The notes below the pieces were generated by a model, which was not told where the DNA came from, searched no databases, and saw only the letters and a list, made by a program, of their open reading frames with translations. Both the position numbers and the translations under genes were made by a program. 64,000 nucleotides of DNA from Steinernema hermaphroditum (Eukaryota; Nematoda; Chromadorea; Rhabditida; Steinernematidae): positions 10,938,012 to 11,002,011 of the forward strand of contig CM059623.1 of NCBI GenBank assembly GCA_030435675.1, written 5' to 3'. Shown in pieces: positions 1 through 12,318 of the stretch (its first letter is position 1; the number at the start of each line of letters is the position of its first letter).

Positions 1-286
1 ATCGAAGAGTGGATCGAGACGTGGATCACAAGTCCCACCGGAGATGTTCCCATTGCTTTACCGTAATCGTCTGCACACTGCTTGTACATAAAAAGAGTTC
101 TATTGGACACTCTACAGGCAGCGAACCGCCTGTGGTTCCTTCCGTCCTCAAAAAATGAAGTTCTTAAAAGTACTTCTGATTCTGGCGCTTCCAGACCATT
201 CCAAGTAGATTACGATAGCTCAACCGCTGAAGGGAAAACAGATATAATTCAAAATTTCAACAGAAACAAACAACAAAAAAACAAAT

Positions 287-1477
287 CTATTCGCTGAATC
301 CAGTGGTTTTCTGCTTCTTCATCTGGCGGTACATTTCGATCACACTTTCTCGGTCAACGGTGTGTGGATTCTCCTGTAATGTTCGAATGTTATCATCATT
401 ATATTCCATGTAAGCAGTTGCGAAGCTCACTTTCTCGTCCGATTTTACTCCCCGGGAGCTTTCCGTGCCCACAGTCCATGCAATAAACAGCCTACCTTCT
501 TCGGTTTGCCGATCTTGGCCAGCCTTCTTCGCTGTTTGTGCACCTCGGCGCGTTTCAGTCTCTCCTCTTCCATCTTTCTGGCTTCGACTTCAGCTGCCCG
601 TTCGGCCTTCTTGTCAGCTATCCTTTGCTCCTTGGCGCCCTTGCGATTCGCCATGAGATTCTTGACTTGCTCCTTGCGAACCGCCTTCTTTCTCTTCAGG
701 TCCTCGTCCATCTGCTTCTCCTCATCGGCGACCTCATTCCGATCGCGTCCGGCGATTCCGAAATGGGCTTTGTCTTTCTCCTCGCACATCGCTCTGAAGG
801 TGATGGCGTTGACGCGTTGCATGAAACGCTTCGTCGTCTCGAAGGGACGCCGTTCGATTCCGATCTTCCTGCTCTCTTCTAAAGTTCGAAATTCACTCAA
901 ATGAGAACAAAAGTTGAGCATTACGTTCAACGATGCTAGTTTTGTTGCGCTTCTTCGACCGTTTCTTGAGTTTGTCGTCGTTTTTCCACGCGTTCACATC
1001 GACCCATGTACGAGGTACAGATTGGTCGTCGAGTTGACTGACGGATGGCGTATCATTGTGCTTTCTGAAGAGGCAAACAAGATGAGTTAACGTGATTAAG
1101 GCGATCTTTTTGTGCCCCTTGAGGTTTTGCACTTTTAATTATGCAAAAAGAGAACAGATAGCTCGTTGAATCAACCATAAACGGAGGTGTATTTTTGCAT
1201 CCGATCTGCTCGAAACACACAAAAAATTTGTGAAATGAATAGGAGAACCTTTTATGTACCTATGTGCGTGATGCCAAAGCGTCCAAATCGATATGCTTTA
1301 ACACCGTGGACCTACTCAGCAGCACTTTTACCACCGCATACTGGGAAAAAAAGGAAAACACCGAAAGAAGCCTTACTTCGCCAACTGCTCCTTGTTCGCC
1401 TCGGCCTGCGTGTTGAAAGGGTCGACCGACTTCAGCGTGTTGCGCTTCTTCGACTGAATGCGCTTATGACGACCCAT
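287..1477 (-). CDS. CCDC137-like basic coiled-coil protein
   Basis: A spliced gene read leftward. The first exon starts at 1477 with MGRHKR and contains SVDPFN; TTTCTAGATCAG directly precedes the ATG and could be a trans-splice acceptor. The next exon (KKHNDTPSV...) joins in frame, and a 46-base intron (about 890-940) leads into a Lys/Arg/Glu-rich coiled coil containing RRPFETTKRFMQR. The last exon holds ESVIEMYRQMKKQ and stops at 287. The basic N-terminus, the central FMQR segment and the C-terminal EMYRQMK segment resemble CCDC137-type nuclear or nucleolar proteins; that is from family memory, not a search. The last intron boundary (about 460-520) has more than one possible acceptor. Function is inferred only as nuclear RNA or ribosome-related. 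Confidence 0.65.
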
Positions 1478-2620
1478 CTGATCTAGAAAGGAGCAAAGAT
1501 AAGGGTAGCTGGGCTCAAAATATATACGTAATAGATATAGTTCAAAGAAGCTGACAGTCTGGTCAGAATCAAGAATTACAGTGCTGCAGTTGGAATTCAG
1601 ACAATTCCAGTCGAGACCATGAGTCATCTGTCTGTGTTGATGATCAAACAGATGCCGCTTTTAGAAAGCGGCCACCTTGCTTCCGCCTTTCCTTCAGAAT
1701 CTTCTTGGAGCACCTTATGAGCCGTTGAATTCCTTAGAAGAACGATTCGGTAGCATTGTGAATTTCAAGAAAAACATATCTGCTCTAGTCCTCTTCAAAA
1801 ACGGTGAGATCGACTTGGATAGCACAATCAAACATCTGAGATGCATCCCCTAAATTCTTAATGCTGATGATGATCACGGATTACGTCTTTGCTCTGCCTT
1901 CAATTAGCAGTATCATGAAGAGTTGTGAATGAATAAACTGTATGCATGATAGAACTTCTTTAGATGACAAAAAAAAATGCTCTGGGTCCCGCAGGTATTG
2001 CAGATACAGTAGCCGAAATCATTCCAAAGGAGCGTTTCGCATCTCCCTCGCATATTTTCGAAATTGGGCTTGCAGACATTTTGTTTAGACTGTATCTGCT
2101 TAGTCTGCAGTTTGGAACGGGGGAGTCTGCAGTCTGGTATGGGGGAAGGTTGTATTTTTCGGAGCGATATCAGTCATCTAAATTCTGCACTAGACAGCTA
2201 GAATCTATTCTAGACTGACTTGATGTCTGACAGGGACTACCAGCATGAGACAGCGGAGATCGGCGGTCTTGCAACCTTTGTACACCTTTCGTATTGGCAA
2301 CCTACTTTGCAGCGTTACTTTTCACTCTTATTTCGTTGTAAACTTGTATGAACAAACGTTTGTGTCTTTCGGTGTATATATCTGAGGTGTTTTCCATGGT
2401 ACGGTTCTCTATTTGGGCAAAAACGCTCTTTAGCTTCACCGGAAAAGAACGTACCGTGTTTCTAAAGTTTAAGTGACTACTTAAATCGGTGAATTTTCTA
2501 TAAGTACTTTTGCAGCTTGAGAATTTAACCCGAGAATGGATTGTATACCCGTATCGTCGCCCGCATTTCTTCCTTATCTTATGAGCGTTGTTGCAACCGC
2601 TGGATACTATTTCAGGTCGA
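1478..2620. other. intergenic region between divergent genes
   Basis: This is the space between the CCDC137-like gene (-) and the RAF kinase (+). No ORF here shows a recognisable domain; in particular I see no Ras-binding or C1 domain that would complete the RAF protein. It probably carries the promoters of both genes. Confidence 0.5.
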
Positions 2621-3763
2621 ATGACAAGCAAGGACTGGGAAATATCCGAAAACTTCACGATATTCGGCGATAAAATTGGCAGCGGATCTTTTGGCACAGT
2701 GTATCAAGGTAACTGGTTTGGTGAGTCCGGAAATTCGCTGTTTTCTGAAGTGCATGTACCTTTCCTTTAGGTCCCGTTGCTATTAAGAAACTCAAAGTTG
2801 GGGACCCCAGTGCGGCACAGCTTGAAGCATTTAAGAATGAAGTTGCGGTGCTAAAGAAGATTCGACACGCGAATGTTTTACTCTTTATGGGCGTCATCAG
2901 GAAGCCCTTCCTTGGCATCGTGACGCAGTGGTGCGAGGGATCCAGCCTGTATCGGCATATCCACGTCAACGAGCCAAAAGTGGATTTCAGTATGGCGGCG
3001 ATCATCGAAATCTGCAAACAAATAGGACAGGGCATGAACTACTTACACTCGAAGAACATCATTCACAGGTACGATGAGCCTGTCGACTTCGCATAAACCC
3101 AGTGGTTGCAGGGATTTAAAATCTAACAACATATTTTTAACCGAAGATAGCTCCGTGAAAATCGGCGACTTCGGACTGGCCACAGTCAAAAGCCGTTGGA
3201 GTGGCGCAGTCCAGCACCGGCAGCTGACCGGATCGGTTCTTTGGATGGTGAGCTATCGTCTCCCAGTGTTTATCCTAAACTGTACTTATTCAGGCGCCCG
3301 AGGTCATAAGGATGAAGGACGCGAACCCATTCAGCGCCTTCTCCGACGTTTACTCCTACGGAATCGTGCTGTACGAACTTTTGACGTTGTCCCTCCCCTA
3401 CAGCCACATAAACGACAAGGACACCATATTTTTTATGGTCGGCCGGGGAATGCTGAAACCCGACATGAGCAAGATCAGGCCTGATGCGCCCAAGAAGCTG
3501 AACAACCTCGTCGATCAGTGCATACGGTTTACGCGCGAAGAAAGAAAGGAATTTCCCCAGGTGAGTTCCGCAGATCTATCGCCATTGCACCAATCGAGAA
3601 ATTGCAGATCCTTCCTGATCTCGACAGAATTTCGCAGAAGATGCCTAAACTCACCAAGTCACGAAGCGAACCTCTTCTCTACTGCGGCGACGAAGACTTT
3701 GTTTATCCCACCGCGTCGCCTTTTCCTAACACACCTAAGTTATCACAAAGCTTTTTGTACTAA
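2621..3763 (+). CDS. RAF-family Ser/Thr kinase, kinase domain only visible
   Basis: Exons 2621-2720, 2771-3068, 3112-3247, 3294-3560 and 3608-3763 join in frame. The product is a RAF kinase domain: glycine loop GSGSFG, VAIKKL lysine, HRDLKSNN catalytic loop, [11 protein letters not shown] activation segment (with the residues equal to BRAF T599 and V600) and WMAPEV. The C-terminus has KSRSEP, matching the 14-3-3 site of RAF proteins. It should act as the MEK kinase of the Ras-ERK pathway (LIN-45/BRAF type). DWEI just before the kinase is conserved, but the acidic SSDD segment reads TSKD. No Ras-binding or cysteine-rich domain is found upstream. TTTCAG lies 5 bases before the ATG, so this may be a trans-spliced start, or an internal exon of a longer gene. 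Confidence 0.88.
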
Positions 3764-4077
3764 ATCGCGATAATATCCATTTTTTGAATTGTATATCTTA
3801 TCTTGTAAATATGTAACATAAATGATTTCCAGCTTGTTTGTTTCTTGTGACTCGATTCTTACAGGATGGGGGAAGGGCTGGGTTGGTTATAAGGAGATAA
3901 GGAACTAAACCCCCTTTGGTCCCTGTACAGCTGCTGCTCTTCGATTTCCGAGAGTAACCCAATTTACTTCTACAGAATGTGATTACACGGTGCAGCAAAT
4001 CAAATCTACTTTGTAAGGAGTACTTCCTTGGACAGCTGGTCGAAGACACTCGCAGTGGAGAAGGCGTCGGAAGGTCT

Positions 4078-4435
4078 TCAGCTGAAAACAAATGAACGAC
4101 TTATTCTGGATTTGTAAGAGGAACAGATAACATTCTTAGGAACGAGTCTCCTCAGAAGCGCGCGTAGACTGAAATCTCCACATGGACAACATCTGTAGAA
4201 ACAGCTAAGATCGAGCATCCGGACGGCGCCTGAAGATCCTCCAACGATTCCGATCTCATCCTCGCCGGAGGGAAAGAATCTCTCGGGCTGAAATAGGTCT
4301 TCGTTTGGCGCCATTCAGCGAACTCACGAATATAGAGCAGCAGATGACGGAGGCTATCAGAACGCCCAGAAAGTACAGGCACAATACGGCGGCCAGGAAG
4401 AGATTATCGGAGATGTCCAGCGAGCCGATCTGCAT
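4078..4435 (-). CDS. small single-pass membrane protein, unknown
   Basis: Exons 4328-4435 and 4287-4078 join across a clean 40-base intron (GTGAGT...TTTCAG) into about 105 residues. The start chosen is the first ATG (MQIGSLDI); the frame stays open upstream to about 4540, so the N-terminus may be longer. Residues 10-36 form one hydrophobic segment (LFLAAVLCLYFLG...), probably a signal anchor. The rest has a run of cysteines (CFYRCCPC) and a basic tail. I do not recognise the family. A possible further acceptor (TTTTCAG near 4086) could extend the C-terminus. Confidence 0.5.
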
Positions 4436-4839
4436 TTTGGCCCCCAAAATGGGTCCCTCCGGGCGACTCTCGGGTGTGCGTTCTCGAAGAAGTCGCCATG
4501 GCAACGGCGCCGTCCACTGACGCACTCGACGCGGGGTCACTGACGGTGGTCAGAGATAACTTGACCTTCCGGCATTAAAAGGGCGTTACTTTTAGGACCG
4601 GGATGCAGCTATTACATTTTAGCGTTTGGCATCTTCTTAATTGTGGTCACTTCCCCATAGTATGCCCTCCGACAAAACCATATCGTGCCTCCCGCGGTAC
4701 TGTTTTAGCATCGGTTCCGAACCCTCTTACGTTTCCCTTAGCATCGCAAACACCCTCTTAGACTCCTTCCTCGCACTAGATGTACTCATAAATAAGCGAA
4801 TCGTCGGGCATTTTACCAGATTAGATTCGGATTCCCACC

Positions 4840-5321
4840 ATGGCGACTGCAATCTACGGCAATCCCTTCCACTACGACCTCAGTCACCACTTTCGAAACG
4901 TCTCTATCGGCCATGGAAACGTTCGTCTGCTCTTCAATTACCATCCTAATCTTCTATCTTATAGATCTCCTACGACGACTCCTCCGAAGATGAGTGCAGC
5001 TCCTTCAACTCCTCAGTCAGCTCGACCTCGAGTCTTCTCTCCAGATGCTCCATGGAACAGAGTAAACCTGCGGTGGGGCAACCCAGAAAAATGACCAAAG
5101 CGTCCATGAAGGCTTCCTTCGAAGCACTCGACGCCAAGTTGAAGAACGGAAGAGTCAAGAAGCAGCAAAGAGAGAAATTAAACTGCTTGTACAGGAGAGG
5201 CAAGTACGTCGACTTGAGCAAAATCGATCGGATTGCGAAGCAATTGGAGATGACGCCGATGGCAGTGAAAGCGTGGTTCCAGAACAGGCGACACAACGAG
5301 AAGAAGAAGAAGGCACGCTGA
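4840..5321 (+). CDS. small atypical homeodomain protein
   Basis: Exons 4840-4920 and 4965-5321 join in phase across a 44-base intron, giving 145 residues. The start has a good context (CCACCATGG). An N-terminal Ser/Asp/Glu-rich part is followed by a C-terminal homeodomain that runs to the end of the protein: helix 1 around QREKLNCLYRR, then YVDLSKIDRIAKQLEM, and the recognition helix AVKAWFQNRRHNEKKKK with the W, F, N and R of the homeodomain core. The basic tail is probably also the nuclear signal. The YVDL..IDRIA segment is shared with the homeobox gene at 16.3-17.3 kb, so the two are probably related. A DNA-binding transcription regulator; I cannot assign a class. Confidence 0.85.
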
Positions 5322-6931
5322 ACTGGTGAAGCCAGTAATTGTGATGTGAAAATGCAAAAAAAAATAATTAGAAATTTGAAATAAACAAATCTAACGAGGT
5401 TGCAATTTTTTTCTGAGGAGGCTCGATCCTGTGAGTTACAAAGCAGCCGGAGTGAAACCTGTCGAGGATCACTGGGGAGACCCCTGAGAGGATCTAGAGG
5501 GAGCTCAACGTTGCGAACAAAAAAAGTGAAGTAAAAATAAATATGAGTTTGATTTTTGAAGGCCATACAGAGTTGCTCTTCTCAAGAGAAGTGCGTGTGA
5601 TAATCGCGCCCATAGTTCATCTGTGTCTTGGATAATCAAGGAGATGATATGGGTGGCTATAGGTGGCGCTTCCATCACGGGTCGGCAGTGACGTCGTAGG
5701 GTGTTTTTCACGAAAGCTCGTGGAGAGGAGAGGTGGAGAGATCTTCATCTCAGAAACTCAGGACGTTCCTATCCCCGTAGCTCTTCGTAGAGCATGTTCT
5801 GAACTCCAAGAACTTCCTCACTTCTGCATTTACATTTACTTCAAGTTCATCAAGGTCGAGTATAAATCGATAGTTTAGACTATATATTTGATGACTCAGG
5901 ACTTCAAATATACACATACTCTTTGCGTTAATACTCCGTTTTAAGTAGTCTCTCACATTGGAGTAACGAAAATCAGCGATAACTGAAGAGGGCACAACGT
6001 TTCCAGTGGCTGTGAAGATGGGTCGTGAACCTCATGGAGAACCTCAAAGACCACATTCAGAAGTTCGCCCTTCTATTAAAAGCCTCTGATTTATTAATTA
6101 CTTCCGCTGTAGATGACTTATAGTGCACTATTACATCCAGGTGATTTCTTAGAAATGATTAACTCATGTTTCTATTTTAGGGTCTCTCTGTGGTGCATAG
6201 ATCCGGGATCAACCAAGGCTTCTAGAAGCTAGCCTAAAGGAAACACTGTCCATCTGGAAATTCAGGAGCGTTTGGTCGGAAGGCACAGATGAAAGTCAGA
6301 AAGAAGACATCGAACTTTAATGTAAACATCACTGTTTGTCATATTATCTCCTTGTTTTCGCCGACTTCCCGTCTCGGTCATTCGAGAAGAGTTCCACGAG
6401 CAGTTAAGGCCATCGAAATTGACCTTTTCCCGGCTGCATGATGAACCCATAACCCCAAAGCCTCGATGACTTCCGAAGTGAGTACACCCTGGTGTATAGC
6501 TGATTTCCGAGAAGAAGTAATTCGCTTCCGTTTCCACTTTTGGACGCGGCACAGAAATCGTGACCTTATGTGACAAGCTGGCACGTAAAATACACACTAC
6601 AGCTACATCTCCCATATAGGACGTTTCTAAGGCATAGCAATGACATTTCTATCTAGAAAATAGCTACAAATAATGTGACCTGAATCGTATCTGTGTCGGC
6701 GTAGATGTTCGGTTCTTTCCTTTTACTTAACTCTGAACCTTTTTGGATGCACCCCTACACTCGGTTCCCACTTGCATGCACTAATTGCCACGCAACCGCT
6801 CCACTCACTCTCTAACCGCCCCACTCGGCAAATTAATCCTCACGAGATCCTTCTTTGTTTGTTACCTAAGCGCCACCTCTCGGCGACAGCCCGGCGTCGA
6901 CGCCTCGCCTCATTCGCCCCGAGCGCCGACG
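5322..6931. other. gene-poor stretch
   Basis: Short overlapping ORFs in all frames, none with a recognisable domain or consistent splice sites. AATAAA near 5383 probably serves the upstream homeobox gene. A pyrimidine-rich stretch runs up to the start of the next gene. Confidence 0.4.
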
Positions 6932-7505
6932 ATGCTCGCCAACTTCGTCAAAAGGCTCTGCCTGTGCCAGTCGTGCCACAAAAAGGCCGACGGCGACGGC
7001 GACGACGAGAACGACGTCTACGGTGCGGTCGCCCTCGACGACGACCTCGACAACGTGGTGAGTCGTCTCCTGAGAGGGTCCAGTCCTAGTCTTCTAGATC
7101 GCCGAGGAGCTGTTTCTGAAGGTGCGCGAGCTGGCGGAGGCCATCCGGCAACACCCGGACCGTGTCGTCCACGGCGCCGTCTTCTCGATTCCAACGGTGG
7201 AGGGGCGACCGGTGGAGCACGTGGACCTCGTAAAGCTTCTTGACCACATCCAGCGCGTCTTCGACCGCGAGTTCGGCCGCCCCGACGAGCGCGAAGTGCT
7301 CAGCATGGACGTGGAGATCGTCAGCGACGAGGACATCGAGTACGCCCTCAAGAAGTACGAGAACCGTTTGAAGCGGAATCTGGAGGCCGCCGACGCCTTC
7401 GAAGAGCTCGAAATGGAAGAAGGCTCCGAGGTCTCCGACGAGGAGCTCCAGGAGATCATCGAGCAGTTCCTCAGTCTCGAGATGGCCAAAGGCGGTGAGA
7501 AGTAA
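6932..7505 (+). CDS. small acidic protein with Cys-rich N-terminus
   Basis: Exons 6932-7057 and 7098-7505 (40-base intron) join in frame to give 177 residues. The N-terminus is short and amphipathic with clustered cysteines (RLCLCQSCHKK), which could be lipidated. A very acidic stretch follows (DGDGDDEND), then a mostly helical, highly charged body ending KGGEK. Codon use is strongly G/C at third positions compared with neighbouring intergenic DNA, as in well-expressed genes. The gene at 9.5 kb has the same plan (Cys-rich start, acidic body, two exons split near the same place), so they may be old paralogues. I do not recognise the family. Confidence 0.7.
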
Positions 7506-9502
7506 AGATGACCGTACACTTCTGATTTCTTAACATAGTTATTTTCGATGTACTTGGCAATAAAGTTGAATGTGCGTGGCATACGGTAGGTAGTTGTCGT
7601 GTCGGGGAGCTCTTTACACTCTGGGAGCGCTTGTTACCTCAGAAAGAAGATAACGTTTCAAGCGTAAATTACGGTAGGTGGCCACAGCTAAGATCATGAT
7701 TTTTATCGGAGGAAAAGACGATGAGGAAGTGCCCGATTATTAGCCATGTAAAAGAATATAGGCCCCTCATATACATTAGACAACGTCGCCTGACATCTGC
7801 TCATTGCTCAAATATGTTGTTTGCAGGAAAACAGGGCTAATTACCGAGAATTACAATATGCCAATGTGAAAAGTCATCGAAGTGTGTGAGATTATCTGAT
7901 AGGAGGCCAATGAGCGGATTCTAGGAAATCATCTTTGTTGTTATCCACTGATTTTCCGGGGAATATTTTTGTTATTTTAAGCAAAATTGTGCTGTCGTTG
8001 TGGACGATCATGATAATAGCAGAGCGTCTTCGCAGAGTGCCAAAAATAGATGAGAACAATTGCTGAAGGAGAACGAGGTGATATATACAGATGCGGAGGT
8101 CTCCTGGAAGATTTACGGTAATCATGACAAAAGAACATACAGTTCTCCATTTCTGCAACATATTAAGGAGACACGGTAGACAAGAGTCCTCCATTTATGT
8201 CATCCGTTCACTCCCTCAGAAATGAGTTGAGTGAGCGGTCGTTCTTGGCCGTCGATGGCGCAATGACCAGGCTTCCAGAGGCCAGGAACAGCTCGGTTCC
8301 AAATTCATTCCAAATTCTGCATGGATACGACTTTTTCAGGACTTTTGCCGAAGATTTTCATAGAGACACGGTTATACCGTTAAAGAAGAACGATTCAAGA
8401 CAAATGTTTCATTCAGTAGCCTTTTGAAGGTTACGGTAGCCGACACATATCTCATCCTCCCAGGGCTGCTCACTGCTCATTAACGCTTTGACAGTCATTT
8501 CCGAATCTTTGACCCGTCCAAACCATGTTTGTAGGAAAAGAGGCGATTAACCCGATACAAAGGCAGCTAATTAACGCCTAAAGAAACGTTGCTTTGCTAG
8601 AAGAAGCTGTTATGACTGAAAGGACCGAGGGAATCGGATTAACATTTGCTACTTGTGGAGCAGCAGAGCCTGATCTTCTTCTGTGCAGTTCACCATGAAA
8701 TAGACAATCTCCTATGGACCTCTCTCAGAGACTCATTTCCAGATGCTAGGCACCTCAAGCGGTCATATAGCGGTTTCTGATCCCTTATTCACTATGTGAC
8801 TTTTGAGCGTCTATATTTATATCTGCCTTTATGGGTATCAAGTTGTATTTTAAGATTTATTCCCATGTAGGGCACACACGTCCCAGTGGAGGGCAAAGCA
8901 TTGACGTCAGCTTACAAACGTACTGTTTGTCTGTTAGGAAAAAAACAATCGGTCTCATGTGAAAACAACTTGTTCCCCACACTACGGTATTACGTAGATA
9001 ATGTTTGTTTTCGTACAAAGTGGATAAGTTGTAGGAAAGATGAGGTGTGAGCCCCGCTAGTTCGGTAGACCTCTTCATGAACCTGCCGTGAGCCTTAGAC
9101 AACTCAATTACGATCTCTTTAATCTAGACCATTCCCAGACGTAAATAGAGACACTAAATTTAGGCATTTCCTAAGCCAACTTCAAACACTTATTGATGCA
9201 AAGAACGCAAATATTGCAATGTTTCCAGCGTTGTCTTCCCAGAGCCCTGTGCCAATCTGGAATCACCCTTCCCGTGCACCCAGCGTCCGCACACGTCACC
9301 TTCTTCCCCCGAAAAAGCTCGAGATTAACTCATTTACCACCGCGCTCCCCCTAATCCAACTAGCGCCCGCACAAATGCGATCAATTCGCCTCTATCACGG
9401 CATTTCGCTCTCATTACCTGTCATCGCCTCAGGCGCCACCCCTACGCCCGTGTCAGCAGCTGGCCACCTTCACCTCTACCCCGTGGCACGACACTCGTGA
9501 AA
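7506..9502. other. gene-poor stretch with dispersed TTACGGTAG-like motifs
   Basis: No supported gene. Short TTACGGTA(G)-like sequences occur near 7560, 7670, 8113, 8432 and 8984. The last 250 bases before the next gene are pyrimidine-rich. Confidence 0.4.
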
Positions 9503-10049
9503 ATGCGTCCTCTGGAAGCGCTCCTCAAGTTTCTTTGCGCGTGCTGCACCCGCTCGAAGACCGACGACGGCGTCGACAGCGAATCCGAGTGTTATCTGAG
9601 GGAACACGCCTCGATCGAGGCGATCTTGGACGAGAAGCTCGCTGAGTCGAGGAGCCTCCAAAAGGTCAGTTATATGTCTAGTCTATGAGAGGAGTCCACA
9701 GACACTGTCTGCACGGAATACATTTATAGACAGGAAGCACAGAAACCAACCGATTTTCGTGCTTTCATGTCTGAAAGTGAGACTCTTCTAGACACTGTCT
9801 CATGAAGACGACTTTTAGACTACTCTCGAAGACGACGAAGAGATTACGGTAGTCCGGAACATAAATGAGCTGCCCACCATCAAGAACATGTGGTTCTCCG
9901 ACTTGCCGCCATTCATGCAGCTTGAAGGCGACAACCTTGAGCCTTCCAGTGACGTCTACATCCAACGTCTCGAGAAGTTCCTCACAGACTGGGAAGAATC
10001 GAAGAAAAGGGACCAGGCGCTCCTTGATGCTCAGAAAGGGCAGAAATAA
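9503..10049 (+). CDS. small acidic protein, possible paralogue of the 6.9-kb gene
   Basis: Exons 9503-9664 and 9819-10049 join in frame to give 130 residues. It starts MRPLEALLKFLCACC, again a hydrophobic, cysteine-bearing N-terminus. A Ser/Asp/Glu-rich part follows, and a C-terminal helix containing YIQRLEKFLTDW ends at KGQK. The plan matches the gene 2 kb upstream on the same strand; residue identity is low, so the relationship is an inference. The family is unknown to me. The cysteines so near the N-terminus suggest membrane attachment by lipid, unproven. Confidence 0.65.
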
Positions 10050-10240
10050 TCCAATTGTTTCTCTCCCATTACCGTAATCCTTGTTTTGTGCATGTCTGAA
10101 TGTCGATTCGAATAAACAGACCCTATTTGGCATTTGCAAAATGTCGCTCTGTTTACGGTAGCTGTGTGGCGTAGGGCAGTTAGATTTATGTATAGCTCTG
10201 TCTTTACAAAATAAGAGTAAGGCACATGAACTACTTTCTC

Positions 10241-11178
10241 TCAGGATTGCTTTTGCTGAGCTTGGGCAACAGCCTTCTTCTGGATGTTCTTCTCAGCCAT
10301 CGGATCTTCGAAAACGTCGAGGTAGTAGTGGTTTACGTAGCGGAAGAGCTGAAAAGACAGAAGGTTAGCGTCTACGTAAAAGAGACACGTGCGTCACATT
10401 TCCATTGTTCGGGGATACAAGGGGATGAGCGCACAGAACAATGGTGAATTCGTCCAGGCGGCATAAATATCGCTTATCGACGCACTTCTACTTGTAGCAC
10501 ACGAATTTTGCTCTACAGTAGTCCCACCAAACCTAATTCATGACAGCCATGTAGTAAAGTACCGTAACTGAGCTGCGTCGTTTTCAAGCAATTATCACTT
10601 TTCGACGTTCACAGGTACCTTGTGCAGATTTTTACTTCAATCAAAAACAAATGACGAATTTTTGTCAACTCACACGGTAAAAACAATAAAACCAAAACGT
10701 TATAATAGAAACGCTGTTTTGACTGGAATTATTTACCCTTCTTAGAAAACAGATTACCTATGCTAGTACGAGCACATTCGTAGAAGTGACAAAATGTCTC
10801 AACATACATGCATCGTTATAAGGTGTATTTCGATAAAACTAGGAGATCTGTAGAGTTGGATGAACAAGCTTCGAATCAAACATCGCTCACCTGACCCAAC
10901 TGGGCGTTGAAGTTGGTGGCGTGGCAGGCAAATAGGAGTAGATTCCGCGGTTGGACGGTCCAGGCGAAGCGCATGAACACGCTCGAGTAGAAACATAAGG
11001 CGACGGTCATCGGCCCGGAGATCACCTCTGGGTCCTTCTTGAGGTCGGCAAGCGCGGCGATCGGAAGACCCCAGTTGGCCACAGGTCCCCAGAAGTGTGT
11101 TGACGTAAAGTAGTCCTTCCACTGCTTCGCCGAGTACTGTCGGAAGTACGCGGAGATCTGCCGGGGAATGCTCGCCAT
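10241..11178 (-). CDS. mpc-1: mitochondrial pyruvate carrier subunit 1
   Basis: Exons 11178-10891 and 10348-10241 give about 131 residues. Exon 1 contains the MPC1 signature: [39 protein letters not shown] and [10 protein letters not shown]. These form the helices of the inner-membrane pyruvate transporter, which works as a heterodimer with MPC2. The length is about usual for MPC1 plus a short Gln/Lys-rich tail (AQAQQKQS). The 542-base intron is long for this region, where most are 40-50 bases; I saw no other gene in it. Identification is strong. Confidence 0.93.
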
Positions 11179-11511
11179 CTGAAACAGAGATTCACATCAG
11201 TGTCGTGGTCAAAACAACAGGCGAGAGAGAGCAGCGCGCACGAATGATCGCGACTGAACGGAACAGGTCTTCTGATCGCGCCACTTCTGTAATCGAACGA
11301 TGCACTAGAAGACGTCGTCGGCACCGTCGAGCGATCGATTATTACAGGCGGTCCCAGCGCGGGAACGTCGCGGAATTAAAATTGACGGAGTCTAGACGTT
11401 TGATGATTCGAAGGAGACGCGCAGGAGTAGACTGCAGACGTCTCGTTCGAATCGTACCACTTGAATCCGCAGAATCACAGACTAGACAGACTCTTTCAGA
11501 CAGAGACAATA

Positions 11512-12036
11512 ATGGACGGGCAACGTCCGTGGTCGAACAACCAGCAAGGCAAGTGCTTTTAGTGGATTCTCTCATTTATCTCCTCTACATTCCAGGCGAC
11601 AACTTCTTCAACAACCGTGGAGGAGGATGGCGAGGAGGCGGTAGACGCGGCGGTCGCGGTCATCGCGGTGGTGGATTCCAGCAGCGCGGCCGAGGCGGAT
11701 TCAACCAGGGCGGCGGCTACAACCACCGCGGCAGAGGCAACCACCAACAGAACTTCCACCGAGGGCGACTCTACAATCCGGTACGTTCTTCGGCGTCTTT
11801 CGCGCGAAGAAACGTTCTTTCTTGACTCACTTACTTATCTGTAGGTTTCAAACGAAACGGGAACTAAACCAACCGACTATCGCTCCTATGTGCTCCCGGA
11901 GATGACGCAGAATCCATGGGAGGCGCTGGAGGCCCAGTACGGTCTTCCACCGGCCTTTGAGCCTTCTTCTTCCCAAGGCGCTTCTTCTTCCGCTCCGCCC
12001 AACACCGAAGGCGAGGCTCCAGCAATAACAGCTTAA
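11512..12036 (+). CDS. RGG-rich MPLKIP/TTDN1-like protein
   Basis: Exons 11512-11548, 11596-11780 and 11845-12036. Exon 1 encodes MDGQRPWSNNQQ and appears to end at a GC donor (AAG|GCAAGT), an uncommon but valid intron type. Exon 2 is a Gly/Arg box with many RGG and GRG repeats, typical of RNA-binding proteins. Exon 3 contains YVLPEMTQNPWEALE, which resembles the short conserved C-terminal motif of MPLKIP/TTDN1 (YFxPSMLxDPWAxLE); a Ser/Pro-rich tail follows. The family tie rests on this motif and the Gly-rich N-terminus only. An RNA-associated nuclear role is likely. Confidence 0.7.
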
Positions 12037-12318
12037 CGGATTTGTAAATTTACGAACAACACAAGTGGTGATCAGTACGACATCTCGACAATTATAAACA
12101 ATATTCGCAATATAATTTCAATATGCTTCTCTGATGGTTTCGGACAATAATGCACACACTCGCATATGCCCCCGAGGCAAATCAATCATCATCGTAAATG
12201 TCAATATCCATGTGAGTTGTCCGACAGTCCACACTCGAGAGATAAAAGACCACACTTGCTCCACCACCTGAAATGCGTGATATTAGTGCTGGATTCGTGA
12301 AAGTTCCAGGCAACTACA

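Noticed and set aside
1..66. Open frame at the window start (EEWIETWITSP...) ending in TAA, possibly the last exon of a gene to the left
   Set aside because: Only 21 residues, no upstream context and no recognisable motif.
465..904. Plus-strand open frames of up to 132 residues inside the CCDC137-like gene
   Set aside because: They are antisense to a spliced coiled-coil gene and owe their openness to its codon pattern.
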